Assembly: GCA_964536015.1 (NCBI GenBank)
Contig: CAZHVS010000020.1
Location: 1-54,311 of the forward strand
Source: CAZHVS01 sp964536015
Lineage (GTDB): Bacteria; Bacteroidota; Ignavibacteria; Ignavibacteriales; Ignavibacteriaceae
Direction of reading: 5' to 3'
Length of the DNA: 54,311 bases
In this document: one piece after another, positions 6,318-16,462 of the stretch
Numbering within the stretch: position 1 is the stretch's first letter
How the letters are laid out: each line of letters begins with the position of its first letter
Program-made: the position numbers and the translations under genes
Notes under the pieces: model-generated
Database searches by the model: none
Seen by the model: only the letters and a program-made list of their open reading frames with translations
What the model was told of the DNA's origin: nothing

Positions 6318-7460
6318 ATGAAGAAATTAGCAATATTCGGTTCAACCGGTTCAATTGGCGTTAGTACACTTGATGTTGTAAGAGCAAATCCGGACTTGTT
6401 CAGAGTAGAAATTCTTACAGCTAATTCAAATGTTGGATTACTTCAAAGGCAAATAGAAGAATTTAATCCTTCGGTGGTTGTAATACGGAATGAAGAATCG
6501 GCACAAAGATTTAAAAGACTTCCCGGTGTTAAAGTAAAAGTACTTCAGGGAGAAGACGGACTAAAATATGCAGCTTCTGCATACGATTACGACATCTTTG
6601 TTGGTGCAATGGTCGGTTTTAGCGGACTTATTCCAACCATTGAAGCAATAAAAAGAGGAAAAAGAATTGCTCTTGCAAACAAAGAAACACTGGTTGTCGC
6701 AGGTAAAATAGTTACTTCTCTTGTAAGACAATACAATGCCGAATTAATACCTGTGGATTCTGAACACAGTGCAATTTATCAATGTCTTGTTGGCGAGAAT
6801 ATCAATGAAGTTGAAAAACTTATTTTAACTGCTTCAGGCGGACCATTCTTAAATAAAGACAAAAAAGAATTTGATGATATAACTGTTGATGAGGCATTAA
6901 GTCATCCAAACTGGAAGATGGGAAATAAAATTTCAATTGATTCAGCAACAATGATGAACAAAGGACTTGAAGTAATTGAAGCTCATTGGTTGTTTAATTT
7001 TAACCGGGATAAAATTGATATTGTAATTCATCCTCAATCAATTATTCATTCAATGATTGAATTTGTCGATGGTTCCATAAAAGCACAATTAAGTTATCCC
7101 GATATGAAGATTCCAATTCTTTATGCACTTACTGCCCCCTCAAGAATAAAAGCAAGTTTTGTTCAGACAAATTTTTCATCAATAAAAAATTTATCCTTTT
7201 TTGAGCCCGATATTGAAAAGTTTGAATGTCTTAAACTTGCTTATGATGTTCTTGAATCCGGTGGTGCTGCACCCTGTATTCTGAATGCTGCAAATGAAGT
7301 GGCTGTGGCAAAGTTTCTTAAAGGAGAAATAAAATTTTCAAGGATTCCCGGTTTAATTGTTGAATCCTTAAACCGTATTCCGAACCATACAAATATTGAT
7401 ATAGATAAATTATTAGAATGCGACCGAATGACAAGAGAGTTCGCAGAAAAATTGAGTTAA
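6318..7460 (+). CDS. dxr: 1-deoxy-D-xylulose 5-phosphate reductoisomerase
   Basis: 380 aa, normal length. It converts DXP to 2-C-methyl-D-erythritol 4-phosphate with NADPH and a divalent metal, the committed step of the MEP isoprenoid pathway. Visible motifs are the NADPH-binding GSTGSIG (8-14), the ANKETLV region, the metal and substrate site DSEHSAIYQC, the flexible-loop region TASGGPF and SHPNWKMG, and the metal-binding NKGLEVIEA. The C-terminus has the usual LNAANEVAV. It is followed after 14 bases by rseP, and this dxr-rseP pairing is common in Bacteroidetes and Chlorobi. Confidence 0.97.
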   Translation: MKKLAIFGSTGSIGVSTLDVVRANPDLFRVEILTANSNVGLLQRQIEEFNPSVVVIRNEESAQRFKRLPGVKVKVLQGEDGLKYAASAYDYDIFVGAMVGFSGLIPTIEAIKRGKRIALANKETLVVAGKIVTSLVRQYNAELIPVDSEHSAIYQCLVGENINEVEKLILTASGGPFLNKDKKEFDDITVDEALSHPNWKMGNKISIDSATMMNKGLEVIEAHWLFNFNRDKIDIVIHPQSIIHSMIEFVDGSIKAQLSYPDMKIPILYALTAPSRIKASFVQTNFSSIKNLSFFEPDIEKFECLKLAYDVLESGGAAPCILNAANEVAVAKFLKGEIKFSRIPGLIVESLNRIPNHTNIDIDKLLECDRMTREFAEKLS

Positions 7461-7474
7461 GGAGTTAGTATTTA

Positions 7475-8839
7475 ATGATAGTTAATGAAATAATATATTT
7501 TGTAATTACAATTGGTATTCTTGTTTTCGTACACGAGTTTGGTCATTTTGTTGCAGCCAAACTAAGCAAAATGAGAGTAGATGTGTTTGCAATAGGTTTC
7601 GGTTACAGACTTTTTGGCTGGAACAGATTAACCGGCTTTTCATTTGGGAATCTGCCAAAAGATTTTGACGGACAAGGAAATACTGATTACAGGTTGTCTG
7701 CTATCCCGCTTGGAGGTTATGTAAAAATTGCTGGAATGGTAGATGAAAGTATGGATACAAAAAATCTTTCTTCAGAACCGCAGCCGTATGAGTTCAGGTC
7801 TAAATCGGCTGGTAAAAAAATTTTTGTAATTACTGCAGGCGTATTAATGAATCTTCTTCTTGCGGTATTGATTTTTTGGGGTTCTAATTTCTTTGCTGGA
7901 AAAAGCTTTACCAAAACTACCACAATAGGATTTCTTGATAAGTCTTCACTTGCAGATTCTCTTGGCTTTAAAGAAAATGATAGGGTTATTTCAGTAAATG
8001 GAAAACCCGTTAAATACTGGGAAGAATTACGGACAGAAGTCTTTGTAAATACTATAGGGAAAGATTTAACTTTTGTAGTTGATAGAGAAAATGAAAAAGT
8101 TACAATACAGGTGCCAAGAAAAAGAATTCCAAGAGATGAAACGCAGGAAATATTTTTACCCGCTAAAGGACTTCATCCTTTAATAGTTGATGTTCTGAAA
8201 GATTCAAGGGCAGATTCTGCAGGTATAAAACCAAGTGATGTTTTTTTAGCAGTGAATGATACAATTGTATACTCAACTTTACAGACTAAAAATATTATTT
8301 CATCATCACCGGAAAAACAACTTGTTGTAACTGTATTGAGAAGTAAAGACACGCTTAAAATAAATGTTGCTCCTAATAAAGAAGGTAAAATTGGAGTTGC
8401 TTTTGGTGGATATGCTTACCTTGGTAAAACAGAAAAAGTAACTTACGGCTTTTTTGAATCCTTTCTTCTTGCGGGAAAAGATATTGTAAGAATGACGCAG
8501 TTGACATTTGTAATGCTTAAAAATGTAATTACGGGAAAAATCGCATTTGGACAGGCATTCGGTGGACCAATTAAAATAGCACAGTTCGCCGCTAAAAGTG
8601 CTGATACAGGAGTTTCTAACTTTTTAATGTTTCTTGCATTATTAAGTTTAAGTCTCGCAATAATTAATATACTTCCTTTCCCTGTTCTTGATGGGGGGCA
8701 TTTAGTAATAATTATTATTGAGGCGATTATCAAAAAAGAAATTCCCCTTAAAGTTAAAATTGCAATTAACAACATTGGAATGTTTTTGTTATTTGCATTG
8801 ATGGCGTTCATTATTTACAATGATATAAAAGGCTTATAA
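7475..8839 (+). CDS. rseP: RIP metalloprotease RseP (site-2 protease)
   Basis: 454 aa intramembrane zinc protease. The zinc site H20-E-F-G-H24 is in the first membrane helix, and the third ligand motif (FPVLDGGH) is near 405. Two PDZ-like segments lie between them (about 150-225 and 230-310; GFKENDRVISVNGK and GIKPSDVFLAVND). Two further helices close the protein. In E. coli this enzyme cleaves anti-sigma factor RseA. Here a target could be an anti-sigma factor or signal-peptide remnants. It is co-transcribed with dxr. Confidence 0.95.
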   Translation: MIVNEIIYFVITIGILVFVHEFGHFVAAKLSKMRVDVFAIGFGYRLFGWNRLTGFSFGNLPKDFDGQGNTDYRLSAIPLGGYVKIAGMVDESMDTKNLSSEPQPYEFRSKSAGKKIFVITAGVLMNLLLAVLIFWGSNFFAGKSFTKTTTIGFLDKSSLADSLGFKENDRVISVNGKPVKYWEELRTEVFVNTIGKDLTFVVDRENEKVTIQVPRKRIPRDETQEIFLPAKGLHPLIVDVLKDSRADSAGIKPSDVFLAVNDTIVYSTLQTKNIISSSPEKQLVVTVLRSKDTLKINVAPNKEGKIGVAFGGYAYLGKTEKVTYGFFESFLLAGKDIVRMTQLTFVMLKNVITGKIAFGQAFGGPIKIAQFAAKSADTGVSNFLMFLALLSLSLAIINILPFPVLDGGHLVIIIIEAIIKKEIPLKVKIAINNIGMFLLFALMAFIIYNDIKGL

Positions 8840-8887
8840 TTTTTCCATCAAATAGAAGTATGAGGCATATTTTAAGAGGAGATTTGT

Positions 8888-9409
8888 ATGGATTGGTATA
8901 TTGAATTTGTAAAAGCAAATCCAATTCTATCTGCAGTAATTCAATTTGCAGTGCTTGGCACATTCGGAGAGGTCGTTGCAAGATGGATAATAAATAAAAA
9001 AATCTCTTCCCCTTTTACTTTGCCTGTTATTTTATGGAAGATGACAGAATGGGCAATACTTGCTGTATGTATTAAATATGCTTTTGTCGGTTTTAAGGGA
9101 TTTGTTACTTCCTTGGTTGAACATTCTTTATTGCCGGAGCTAAATTTATTTTCAAACGCTTTGGCAATTTCAGTTTTTATGAATTTGCAATTTGGTCTCT
9201 TCCTTGTAATTACTCACAGATGGCTCGATAATTTAATCCTTAAAGAAAAAAACTGGAAGAATATAGAAAAGAGTTTATTATCACTTATATGGTTCTGGAT
9301 TCCCGCACACACTATAACTTTTATGCTTCCAAGAGAATTTCAAATTGGGCTTGCAGCTTTATGGTCAGTAGTACTTGGTGTTATCCTGGGATTTTATAAT
9401 CGCAAGTAA
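8888..9409 (+). CDS. Mpv17/PMP22-like membrane protein
   Basis: 173 aa, four hydrophobic segments. The C-terminal part (WFWIPAHTITFMLPREFQI, then ALWSVVLGVILGF) follows the eukaryotic Mpv17/PMP22 signature of W-P, N/T-F, P, R and W with a final small-residue helix. The N-terminal NPILSAVIQFAVLGTFGEV parallels the start of that family. Function in bacteria is unknown. A strong ribosome site (AGGAG) precedes the ATG. It converges with the esterase gene, leaving one base between stops. Confidence 0.6.
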   Translation: MDWYIEFVKANPILSAVIQFAVLGTFGEVVARWIINKKISSPFTLPVILWKMTEWAILAVCIKYAFVGFKGFVTSLVEHSLLPELNLFSNALAISVFMNLQFGLFLVITHRWLDNLILKEKNWKNIEKSLLSLIWFWIPAHTITFMLPREFQIGLAALWSVVLGVILGFYNRK

Positions 9410-9410
9410 T

Positions 9411-10547
9411 TTATTTTTTACCAAAAAGAAAAGTCAACGGACGCCATAATCTTTTAGCCCATTCACTTTCAGTGTGATAAGCATTTTCATCTTTATACCA
9501 GGAGAAGTCTTTACCTTCGACATAACCTTTCTGTTTTAATGCTGACAGCATTTCATCAATTCCCGGTTGAAGCAGATTTTCTAATTCAACTCCACCATTA
9601 TCAATATATACTTTTATGTTTTTCTTTTTTCCTTTGTAGTTTAAAACTGTAGAAACAAAATCAATAGTTTCAATTTTAAAAGCAGGCGACATGCAAATTG
9701 CTTTTGAAAAAACATTTGAATAATTCCATAAAAGCATGAATGAAATCAAACCGCCGGCGGAAGAGCCACCTGTGGAAGTATGTTCTTTATCTTTAATTGT
9801 TCTGTATTTTTTATCAATCAATGGCTTTAGTTCTTTAACAATGAAGTTACAGTAATCTTCTCCCTCGTCTCCGGGAATATATTCACGCATTCTATTGGGG
9901 GAATTGTAAATTCCAACGATAATCATTGGTTTAATTATTTTGTTTTTGATTAAGCTATCAACAGTTTCATCAAGTTGCCAATCAATTTTTGCAAATGACG
10001 TTGCCGGGTCAATTATATTCTGTCCATCGTGCATATACAGGACAGGAAATCTTTGTTTTTTATCTTTATCATATTCTGGGGGAAGCCAAATAATTACATC
10101 TCTGGGTAAAAGATTTTTATAACTTAAACTGTGGATATATTCCACTTTGCCGGTTATTTGTCCCTTAAAATCATTTGATAATTTTGGTTTTTCGTTCTTC
10201 CAGCATAAAACTTTGATGCTTAAAATTGTGTCTTTTTCAACAAGTAAAGAAAAGTTTGAAGGGACTTTTCCGTCTTCATAGATAGCTTCTCTATCCCACG
10301 AGCCTGCAGTAAATTTAAATTCTAAAGGAATATTTTTACTGAAGAAAAAGGATTGCAAAAAAGTTGAATCATTTATTCGTTGTAATTCAACAAGGGAAGG
10401 ATTCCAGAATCCAAGTAAAGAATGATTACCGGTTACATAAACTTTGCTTTTGATTTCAGATTTAACAGACACAAGGAAAGTTACTTTCACCTGTGCATTA
10501 GCAAATAGCGATAGTAATACTGTAAAAAGAAAAAATTTTTTCATCAA
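9411..10547 (-). CDS. Secreted esterase (Fes/esterase D family) with N-terminal starch-binding-like domain
   Basis: 378 aa. A signal peptide (1-18; ends FANAQ) is followed by a CBM20/CBM48-like beta domain (about 20-115; VYVTGNHSLLGFWNP, LEFKFTAGSWDREAIY). An alpha/beta hydrolase domain of the COG2382 enterochelin-esterase type follows (about 125-378). The nucleophile elbow is GGSSAGG, with the upstream segment LYMHDGQN and a C-terminal catalytic His in AYHTESEW. Enzymes of this build hydrolyse carbohydrate esters, feruloyl esters or siderophores. The carbohydrate-binding domain favours a polysaccharide ester here. Confidence 0.85.
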   Translation of the reverse strand: MMKKFFLFTVLLSLFANAQVKVTFLVSVKSEIKSKVYVTGNHSLLGFWNPSLVELQRINDSTFLQSFFFSKNIPLEFKFTAGSWDREAIYEDGKVPSNFSLLVEKDTILSIKVLCWKNEKPKLSNDFKGQITGKVEYIHSLSYKNLLPRDVIIWLPPEYDKDKKQRFPVLYMHDGQNIIDPATSFAKIDWQLDETVDSLIKNKIIKPMIIVGIYNSPNRMREYIPGDEGEDYCNFIVKELKPLIDKKYRTIKDKEHTSTGGSSAGGLISFMLLWNYSNVFSKAICMSPAFKIETIDFVSTVLNYKGKKKNIKVYIDNGGVELENLLQPGIDEMLSALKQKGYVEGKDFSWYKDENAYHTESEWAKRLWRPLTFLFGKK

Positions 10548-10668
10548 GCATCCTTTAATTTATAATGCAAAAATACCGGGCAATTATAAAGCACCAAATT
10601 AAATTAGATTGTTTTAATGGAACCCAATACTTAATTTTTGCACGCATTTTACACGGAGATACTTATTA

Positions 10669-13600
10669 ATGCTTAATTTTCTGAAAAAAATATTTGGTGA
10701 TAAAAAATCCAAAGATGTTAGTGAGCTTTGGCCCATAGTTGATGAAATTAATCAACACTTTGAAACATTGAAAGATTTGAGTGATGAACAATTAAAAGCA
10801 AAAACTATTGAATTCAAAGAAAAACTTCAAACAGAGACAGAAGAGCTAAGAAAACAGATAGATGAAATTATTGCCAAATTACATTCTAACGAAGAATTTG
10901 ATAAACAGGTTGTTTATAATGAGCTGGATGAATTAAACGAACAACTTGATGCAAGGTATGAAGAAATACTTGATGAAATTCTGCCCGAAGCTTTTGCGGT
11001 TGTAAAAGATACTTGCAGACGACTTGTCGGGAAAACTTATACTGTTATGGGGCACCGTGTTACTTGGGATATGATTCCATTCGATGTACAGTTAATGGGA
11101 GGAGTTGTTCTTCACCAGGGGAAAATTGCAGAAATGGCAACCGGTGAAGGCAAAACTCTTGTTGCAACTTTGCCAATTTATCTGAATGCCTTGACGGGAA
11201 GAGGAGTGCACGTTGTTACTGTTAATGATTATCTTGCTCAACGTGATTCTGAATGGATGGGAGAAATATTTAAGTTTCATGGACTTACCGTTGGAGTAAT
11301 GCTTAATACGATGAATTCCGAACAAAGAAAAATTCAATACAACTGCGATATTATTTATGGTACAAATAATGAGTTCGGATTTGATTATCTCCGCGACAAT
11401 ATGGCAATTGATATTGAAGGTAAAGTTCAGCGTGGACATAATTATGCAATAGTTGATGAAGTTGACTCTGTTTTAATAGATGAAGCTAGAACACCTTTAA
11501 TTATTTCCGGTGCAGTTGAACACGATGATCAACAGAAATTTGATGAAATGAAACCGCGTATTGATCGCCTATTCAGGTTGCAATCAGGGCTTGTTGCAAA
11601 CATTGTTGCAGAAGCTGAAAAAATTCTTGCATCCGAAGATTCAAAAGACACATTTGAAGCGGGAAAACTTTTATTAAGAGCTAACAGAGGGTTGCCAAAA
11701 AATAAAAAACTTGCAAAAGTTATTTCGGAACCAGCTTATAAAAAGTTATTGCTTGATACCGAACTGGAGTTCCTTCGTGAAAAAGGGAAAAATATGCACA
11801 TCATTGATGATGAATTATATTTTGTCATTGATGAAAAAAATCATTCAATAGATCTTACCGAAAAAGGAAGAGAAGAGCTTGCCAAAGGTTCAAGAGAAGA
11901 TAAAAATTTCTTCGTTCTTCCTGACCTCGGCACTGAGATAAGTAAGTTTGAAAATGACGCTTCAATTACGATTGAAGAAAAAATAAAAAAGAAAGAAGAG
12001 TTGTATAAAACTTATTCTGAGAGAAGCGAAAAAATTCATACTCTTCACCAGTTGCTTAAAGCATATACTTTGTTTGAAAAAGATGTTGAATACGTTGTTA
12101 CTGATGAAGGTAAAATTGCTATTGTTGATGAATTCACCGGAAGAGTTTTACCCGGAAGAAGATATAGTGATGGTCTTCACCAGGCGATTGAAGCAAAAGA
12201 AAATGTTCATGTCGAAAGAGATACACAAACACTTGCTACAATAACTCTTCAGAATTATTTCCGTATGTATAAAAAAATTGCAGGTATGACAGGTACTGCA
12301 GAAACTGAAGAAACAGAATTTTATGACATTTATAAATTAGAAGTTGTTGTAATTCCAACGCATAGAAAAATGATTCGTGATGATGAAGATGATGCTATTT
12401 ATAAAACCAAACGCGAAAAGTATAATGCTGTTATAGAACAAATTGAACAGTTGAAAAAAGAAGGCAGACCTGTGCTTGTAGGAACAACATCTGTTGAAGT
12501 GTCTGAGACAATTAGCAGAATGTTAAAACGTAAAGGTGTTGCTCATAATGTTCTTAATGCAAAACAACATCAACGGGAAGCTGAGATTATTCAGTTTGCA
12601 GGACAGCAGGGAGCGGTTACAATTGCAACAAATATGGCTGGACGTGGAACCGACATTAAACTTGGAGCCGGTGTTGTTGAAAGAGGCGGTCTTTATATAC
12701 TTGGTACAGAAAGACATGAATCAAGAAGAATAGATAGACAGCTTAGGGGAAGAGCAGGAAGACAGGGGGATCCGGGAACTTCAAAATTTTTCCTTTCTCT
12801 TGAAGATGATTTGATGAGATTATTCGGAAGCGATAAGATTGCTTCAATCATGCAAAGAATGGGATTGCAAGAAGGCGAAGTAATTCAGCATCCACTTATA
12901 ACTAAATCTGTTGAACGCGCTCAGAAAAAAGTTGAAGAGAACAACTTCTCAATCAGGAAAAGACTCCTTGAATATGATGATGTAATGAATCAACAGCGGG
13001 AAGTAATTTATACAAGAAGAAATCGTGCATTGCAGGGCGAAAGATTAAAATCAGAAGTGCTTGAATATCTGCATGAATACATTGAAGAGGTGGCAGAGAA
13101 ATATTATGATGATGCTCTTATTGATAAAATGAGAGAAGAATTTATTCAGCATTTACTTGTTGATATTCAAATAAGTCCGAACGAATATGAATCACTTGGT
13201 AAAGATGGATTTATAGAAAAAGTATATGAAGCTGCAAAAGAATTTTATAAAAGGAAAGAAGAAGCTCTTGGCAGTGATTTAATGGCTCGGCTTGAAAGAT
13301 TTGCTGCATTGTCTGTGATAGATAATAAATGGAAAGAACATCTTAGAGAGATGGATGATCTTAAAGAAGGAATTGGATTACGTGCATTTGGACAGAAAGA
13401 TCCGCTGCTTGAATATAAATCTGAAGCATATAATTTATTTCTCCAATTACTAAATCAAATTCGAAACGAAACTGTTTCTTTCTGTTTCAAATTCTTTCCA
13501 CAGGCACCAGAACAGGTTCAGGAGCAGAGAAGAAGACCTTCAAGAGGAAGGATATTAGAAGCTAAGCAATCAACCGAAGGTTTAGGATATTCAGGTTCTT

Positions 13601-13728
13601 CCCAACAGCAGCAGGCTTCAAGAACAGGAAAAACACAACCAATTCGTGTTGAAGAAAAAGTTGGAAGAAATGATCCATGCCCTTGCGGCAGCGGAAAAAA
13701 ATACAAACAATGTCATGGCAAACAATAA
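10669..13728 (+). CDS. secA: Preprotein translocase ATPase SecA
   Basis: 1019 aa, longer than the roughly 900 aa of E. coli. The Walker A motif is MATGEGKT (about 157-163). The DEVDSVLIDEARTPLIISG box, the GMTGTA box, TNMAGRGTDIKLG and the arginine finger region QLRGRAGRQGDPG are all present. The C-terminus is the zinc-binding SEC-C tail (NDPCPCGSGKKYKQCHG). Two insertions lengthen it: about 45 residues near 60-105 and a long one in the substrate-crosslinking region near 300-440. Such insertions are usual in the Bacteroidetes-Chlorobi group. It drives export of unfolded proteins through SecYEG; secG lies at 41619-41939. Confidence 0.98.
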   Translation: MLNFLKKIFGDKKSKDVSELWPIVDEINQHFETLKDLSDEQLKAKTIEFKEKLQTETEELRKQIDEIIAKLHSNEEFDKQVVYNELDELNEQLDARYEEILDEILPEAFAVVKDTCRRLVGKTYTVMGHRVTWDMIPFDVQLMGGVVLHQGKIAEMATGEGKTLVATLPIYLNALTGRGVHVVTVNDYLAQRDSEWMGEIFKFHGLTVGVMLNTMNSEQRKIQYNCDIIYGTNNEFGFDYLRDNMAIDIEGKVQRGHNYAIVDEVDSVLIDEARTPLIISGAVEHDDQQKFDEMKPRIDRLFRLQSGLVANIVAEAEKILASEDSKDTFEAGKLLLRANRGLPKNKKLAKVISEPAYKKLLLDTELEFLREKGKNMHIIDDELYFVIDEKNHSIDLTEKGREELAKGSREDKNFFVLPDLGTEISKFENDASITIEEKIKKKEELYKTYSERSEKIHTLHQLLKAYTLFEKDVEYVVTDEGKIAIVDEFTGRVLPGRRYSDGLHQAIEAKENVHVERDTQTLATITLQNYFRMYKKIAGMTGTAETEETEFYDIYKLEVVVIPTHRKMIRDDEDDAIYKTKREKYNAVIEQIEQLKKEGRPVLVGTTSVEVSETISRMLKRKGVAHNVLNAKQHQREAEIIQFAGQQGAVTIATNMAGRGTDIKLGAGVVERGGLYILGTERHESRRIDRQLRGRAGRQGDPGTSKFFLSLEDDLMRLFGSDKIASIMQRMGLQEGEVIQHPLITKSVERAQKKVEENNFSIRKRLLEYDDVMNQQREVIYTRRNRALQGERLKSEVLEYLHEYIEEVAEKYYDDALIDKMREEFIQHLLVDIQISPNEYESLGKDGFIEKVYEAAKEFYKRKEEALGSDLMARLERFAALSVIDNKWKEHLREMDDLKEGIGLRAFGQKDPLLEYKSEAYNLFLQLLNQIRNETVSFCFKFFPQAPEQVQEQRRRPSRGRILEAKQSTEGLGYSGSSQQQQASRTGKTQPIRVEEKVGRNDPCPCGSGKKYKQCHGKQ

Positions 13729-13738
13729 AGGAATGGCT

Positions 13739-14080
13739 ATGCTGAAAAAAATTGAAGCAATTATTCGTCCTTTTAAACTTGAAGAAGTAAAAGAAGCTTT
13801 AACCGAAGAAGGCATTAAGGGATTAACAATTACAGAAGTTCGAGGTTATGGAAGGCAAAAGGGACATAAAGAAACTTACCGTGGGAGTGAATACAGAATT
13901 GAATTTGTGCCTAAAATAAAAATTGAGGTGGTTGTTGATTCAAACAAAGCTGAAAAAATAATTGATGCAATTTTAAAAACTGCAAAGACGGGTCAGGTTG
14001 GTGATGGGAAAATATTTGTCTATAACGTAGAGGATGTAATTCGCATAAGAACAGAAGAAAGCGGTAAGGAGGCTCTATAG
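13739..14080 (+). CDS. glnB: Nitrogen regulatory protein P-II
   Basis: 113 aa. The start is set at the ATG at 13739 because P-II proteins begin M(L)KKIEAIIRPFKL. Longer readings overlap secA. AAGGA lies six bases upstream. It has the T-loop (GRQKGHKETYRGSEYRIEF) with the tyrosine (Y52) that is uridylylated in proteobacteria, and the B-loop (TGQVGDGKIFV). It senses ATP/ADP and 2-oxoglutarate and controls ammonium uptake and assimilation. No amtB or glnA is adjacent, so GlnB and GlnK cannot be told apart. It follows secA by 10 bases. Confidence 0.93.
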   Translation: MLKKIEAIIRPFKLEEVKEALTEEGIKGLTITEVRGYGRQKGHKETYRGSEYRIEFVPKIKIEVVVDSNKAEKIIDAILKTAKTGQVGDGKIFVYNVEDVIRIRTEESGKEAL

Positions 14081-14122
14081 GACTCTATTGTTACAGACAA
14101 AAAAAATTATCAGAGCTTCAGT

Positions 14123-16462
14123 ATGAAGAATAAAAAATATTTTTTAATAATCGTATCTGGTTTATTCTCTGCCATCATTTTAAATGGTTGCAGTGTGTGG
14201 CATGATTTTACGACTTATTTCAATCTTTATTATAACACATCAGATGTTTATAACCAGGCTGAAGAATTAATAATAGTGGAACGAAATAAAGACCTGTTTG
14301 CAATTACTGAACCAAATTTACCTGGCAGCACTCCTCAACAACTGCAAAAAGTAATAGAGAAGAGTTCAAAAATATTGCAGTTTAACTCCGAAAGTTCTTT
14401 TGTAGATGACGCTTTGTTTATGCTTGGCAAATCTTTTTATTTCTTAAAGAATTATCCAAAAGCAATTAGAAAATTTAGAGAATTAATTGTTCAATTTCCC
14501 GAAAGCAAACTTGTTCTAGAAACTGAAGTATGGATTGTTCGTTGTCATTTGCAGATGAAAGAGTATTCACAGGCTCTTACATTAATTAATGAAATTAAGA
14601 CGAAAGCTAAAGAAAATGACGATGAAGAAATTTTAGTTTTTGCCTATATAGAACAAATAAAATATTTTATAATATTGAATAGATTTACCGAAGCTATCAC
14701 TTACTGTAAAGAATTACTTGAGATATCAAAAGATGGTTTTATTAATGCTCAAACCGCATATCAAATAGGAGAATTAAATTATTATAAACTTGAAAGATAT
14801 GAAGAAGCAGCAAACGCTTATAAATCTGTATTGAATTATTCACCTTCATTTGATATGGAGTTAAGTGCACAGGTGAAATATGGAAAAGTAATGAGAAGTA
14901 TTGAAAAATACGATGAAGCTCTAACAGTGTTTGAAAAGTTGAGGAAAGAAGATAAGAACAGCACTTCTTATGATATGATTGATCTTGAGATTGGAATTAC
15001 ATTCGCGCGTATGGAAAAATATGATGAAGCTTACATTAAACTAAAAAATGTTGATACTGCTTACTCAAATTCAGTTTACTCTGGACCGGCACGCTTTGAA
15101 CTTGCAGAAATGTTTGAACTTCACTTGCACAATTATGATAGTGCAAATTACTATTACCAAAAAGCTTTGTCATCCTCGTCAACACCTGAGTATATTCCAT
15201 GGATTAAAAATAAAGCTGCACAATTTTCTAAATATTCTTCATTAACATCGCAAATTAAAGATTATAGTCAACAACTTTATTATGTAAATAACCCCGAGGA
15301 ATACACAAAAGATTCTCTTGCATTCTTTTCCGACACTCTTCAGCAGAAAACTAACGATGATGTGCGAACAGGAACTCTTCCACCACGAACGGGACGGGAA
15401 AGAAATTTTGAAGGAATGCAAAACCCGCCGCCGAATGTTAATCAGACTACAGCGCTAAATCAATCGAATAAGAAGATGCCAATTAAACCAAACTTGTCGG
15501 CAGATTCACTTAAAAAATTATTAGCGCGTTCAGAATATGAGCTTGGTAATTTATTCTTTACTGAATTAGATGTGCCGGACTCGGCATTTTACTATTACAA
15601 AAATGTAGTTGAGAGTTATGACAGTCTATCTTTTGAGCCTCAGTTATTGTTTGCAATTGGAAGTTATTATTTAACAATTAATGATACAACCAGAGCCGAT
15701 AGTATTTTCAGTTATATTTATGATCATTACAAGTCGGAAAGAATAGTTAATGCGGCAGCTGACAAAATTGGAAAACCTAAAATTGATTTCGATTACGATC
15801 CAGCAAAAGATATCTTCATTGTTGCAGAAAGTTTTTTACATAAAAATGATTATAAAACTTCTGTTGAGAAATACTATTCAATTTACAATAATTTTCCGGG
15901 CTCCCGGTATGCGCCAAAATCATTAATGGCCGCGGGATGGATTTTGGAAAATAAACTTAAAATGCTCGATTCAGCGGCATCTGTGTATGATACACTTGTT
16001 ACAAAATATCCTAGAACTGAATATGCTTCTGCTATTAACCCCAAAATAAGTTTTTATAAAGAAGAAAAAGCAAGAATAAAAAAAGCAATAGAAGACTCGT
16101 TGAAAGCAATACAGGATTCTATTAACAGGGTTAAAGAACAAATCAGGTTAAAAAGAGAAACAGATTCACTGGAAGTTGTAAGAAAACAAGATTCAATAAG
16201 AACTGCAAAGATGAATGATTCATTAAAACAGCTTCGAATTAATGAACCCAAAACTGATCAACCTGAAGAAAAAGAAAGACCAGAAGAAGAACAGAAAAAA
16301 TCTGATATAGAAGAAGAAAACAAATTTGATCAACAAATTGAACCCCCGCAGGAAGAAAAGCCACCGGGATTCAGTTTCCTTGAAATGCGAAACAATTTTT
16401 ATTACTTTAAGAAAAACGATTTATGCATAAATCGGCACAATATGAGAATGAGCTTAGCTTAA
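14123..16462 (+). CDS. TPR lipoprotein, SprE/PorW-like
   Basis: 779 aa. It has a lipoprotein signal with lipobox LNGC (C23), then WHDFTTYFNLYYN, the hallmark start of the SprE/PorW family, then many TPR units to about residue 650. A long charged, Lys/Glu-rich coiled-coil tail follows. In Bacteroidetes, SprE/PorW is an outer-membrane lipoprotein of the type IX secretion and gliding machinery. Whether this species has a type IX system cannot be judged from this window. The last 40 bases overlap the start of the transglycosylase gene. Confidence 0.8.
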   Translation: MKNKKYFLIIVSGLFSAIILNGCSVWHDFTTYFNLYYNTSDVYNQAEELIIVERNKDLFAITEPNLPGSTPQQLQKVIEKSSKILQFNSESSFVDDALFMLGKSFYFLKNYPKAIRKFRELIVQFPESKLVLETEVWIVRCHLQMKEYSQALTLINEIKTKAKENDDEEILVFAYIEQIKYFIILNRFTEAITYCKELLEISKDGFINAQTAYQIGELNYYKLERYEEAANAYKSVLNYSPSFDMELSAQVKYGKVMRSIEKYDEALTVFEKLRKEDKNSTSYDMIDLEIGITFARMEKYDEAYIKLKNVDTAYSNSVYSGPARFELAEMFELHLHNYDSANYYYQKALSSSSTPEYIPWIKNKAAQFSKYSSLTSQIKDYSQQLYYVNNPEEYTKDSLAFFSDTLQQKTNDDVRTGTLPPRTGRERNFEGMQNPPPNVNQTTALNQSNKKMPIKPNLSADSLKKLLARSEYELGNLFFTELDVPDSAFYYYKNVVESYDSLSFEPQLLFAIGSYYLTINDTTRADSIFSYIYDHYKSERIVNAAADKIGKPKIDFDYDPAKDIFIVAESFLHKNDYKTSVEKYYSIYNNFPGSRYAPKSLMAAGWILENKLKMLDSAASVYDTLVTKYPRTEYASAINPKISFYKEEKARIKKAIEDSLKAIQDSINRVKEQIRLKRETDSLEVVRKQDSIRTAKMNDSLKQLRINEPKTDQPEEKERPEEEQKKSDIEEENKFDQQIEPPQEEKPPGFSFLEMRNNFYYFKKNDLCINRHNMRMSLA

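Noticed and set aside
13646..13738. Longer N-terminus for P-II
   Set aside because: It overlaps the end of secA in another frame; P-II proteins start at the residues encoded from 13739, where a ribosome site also fits.
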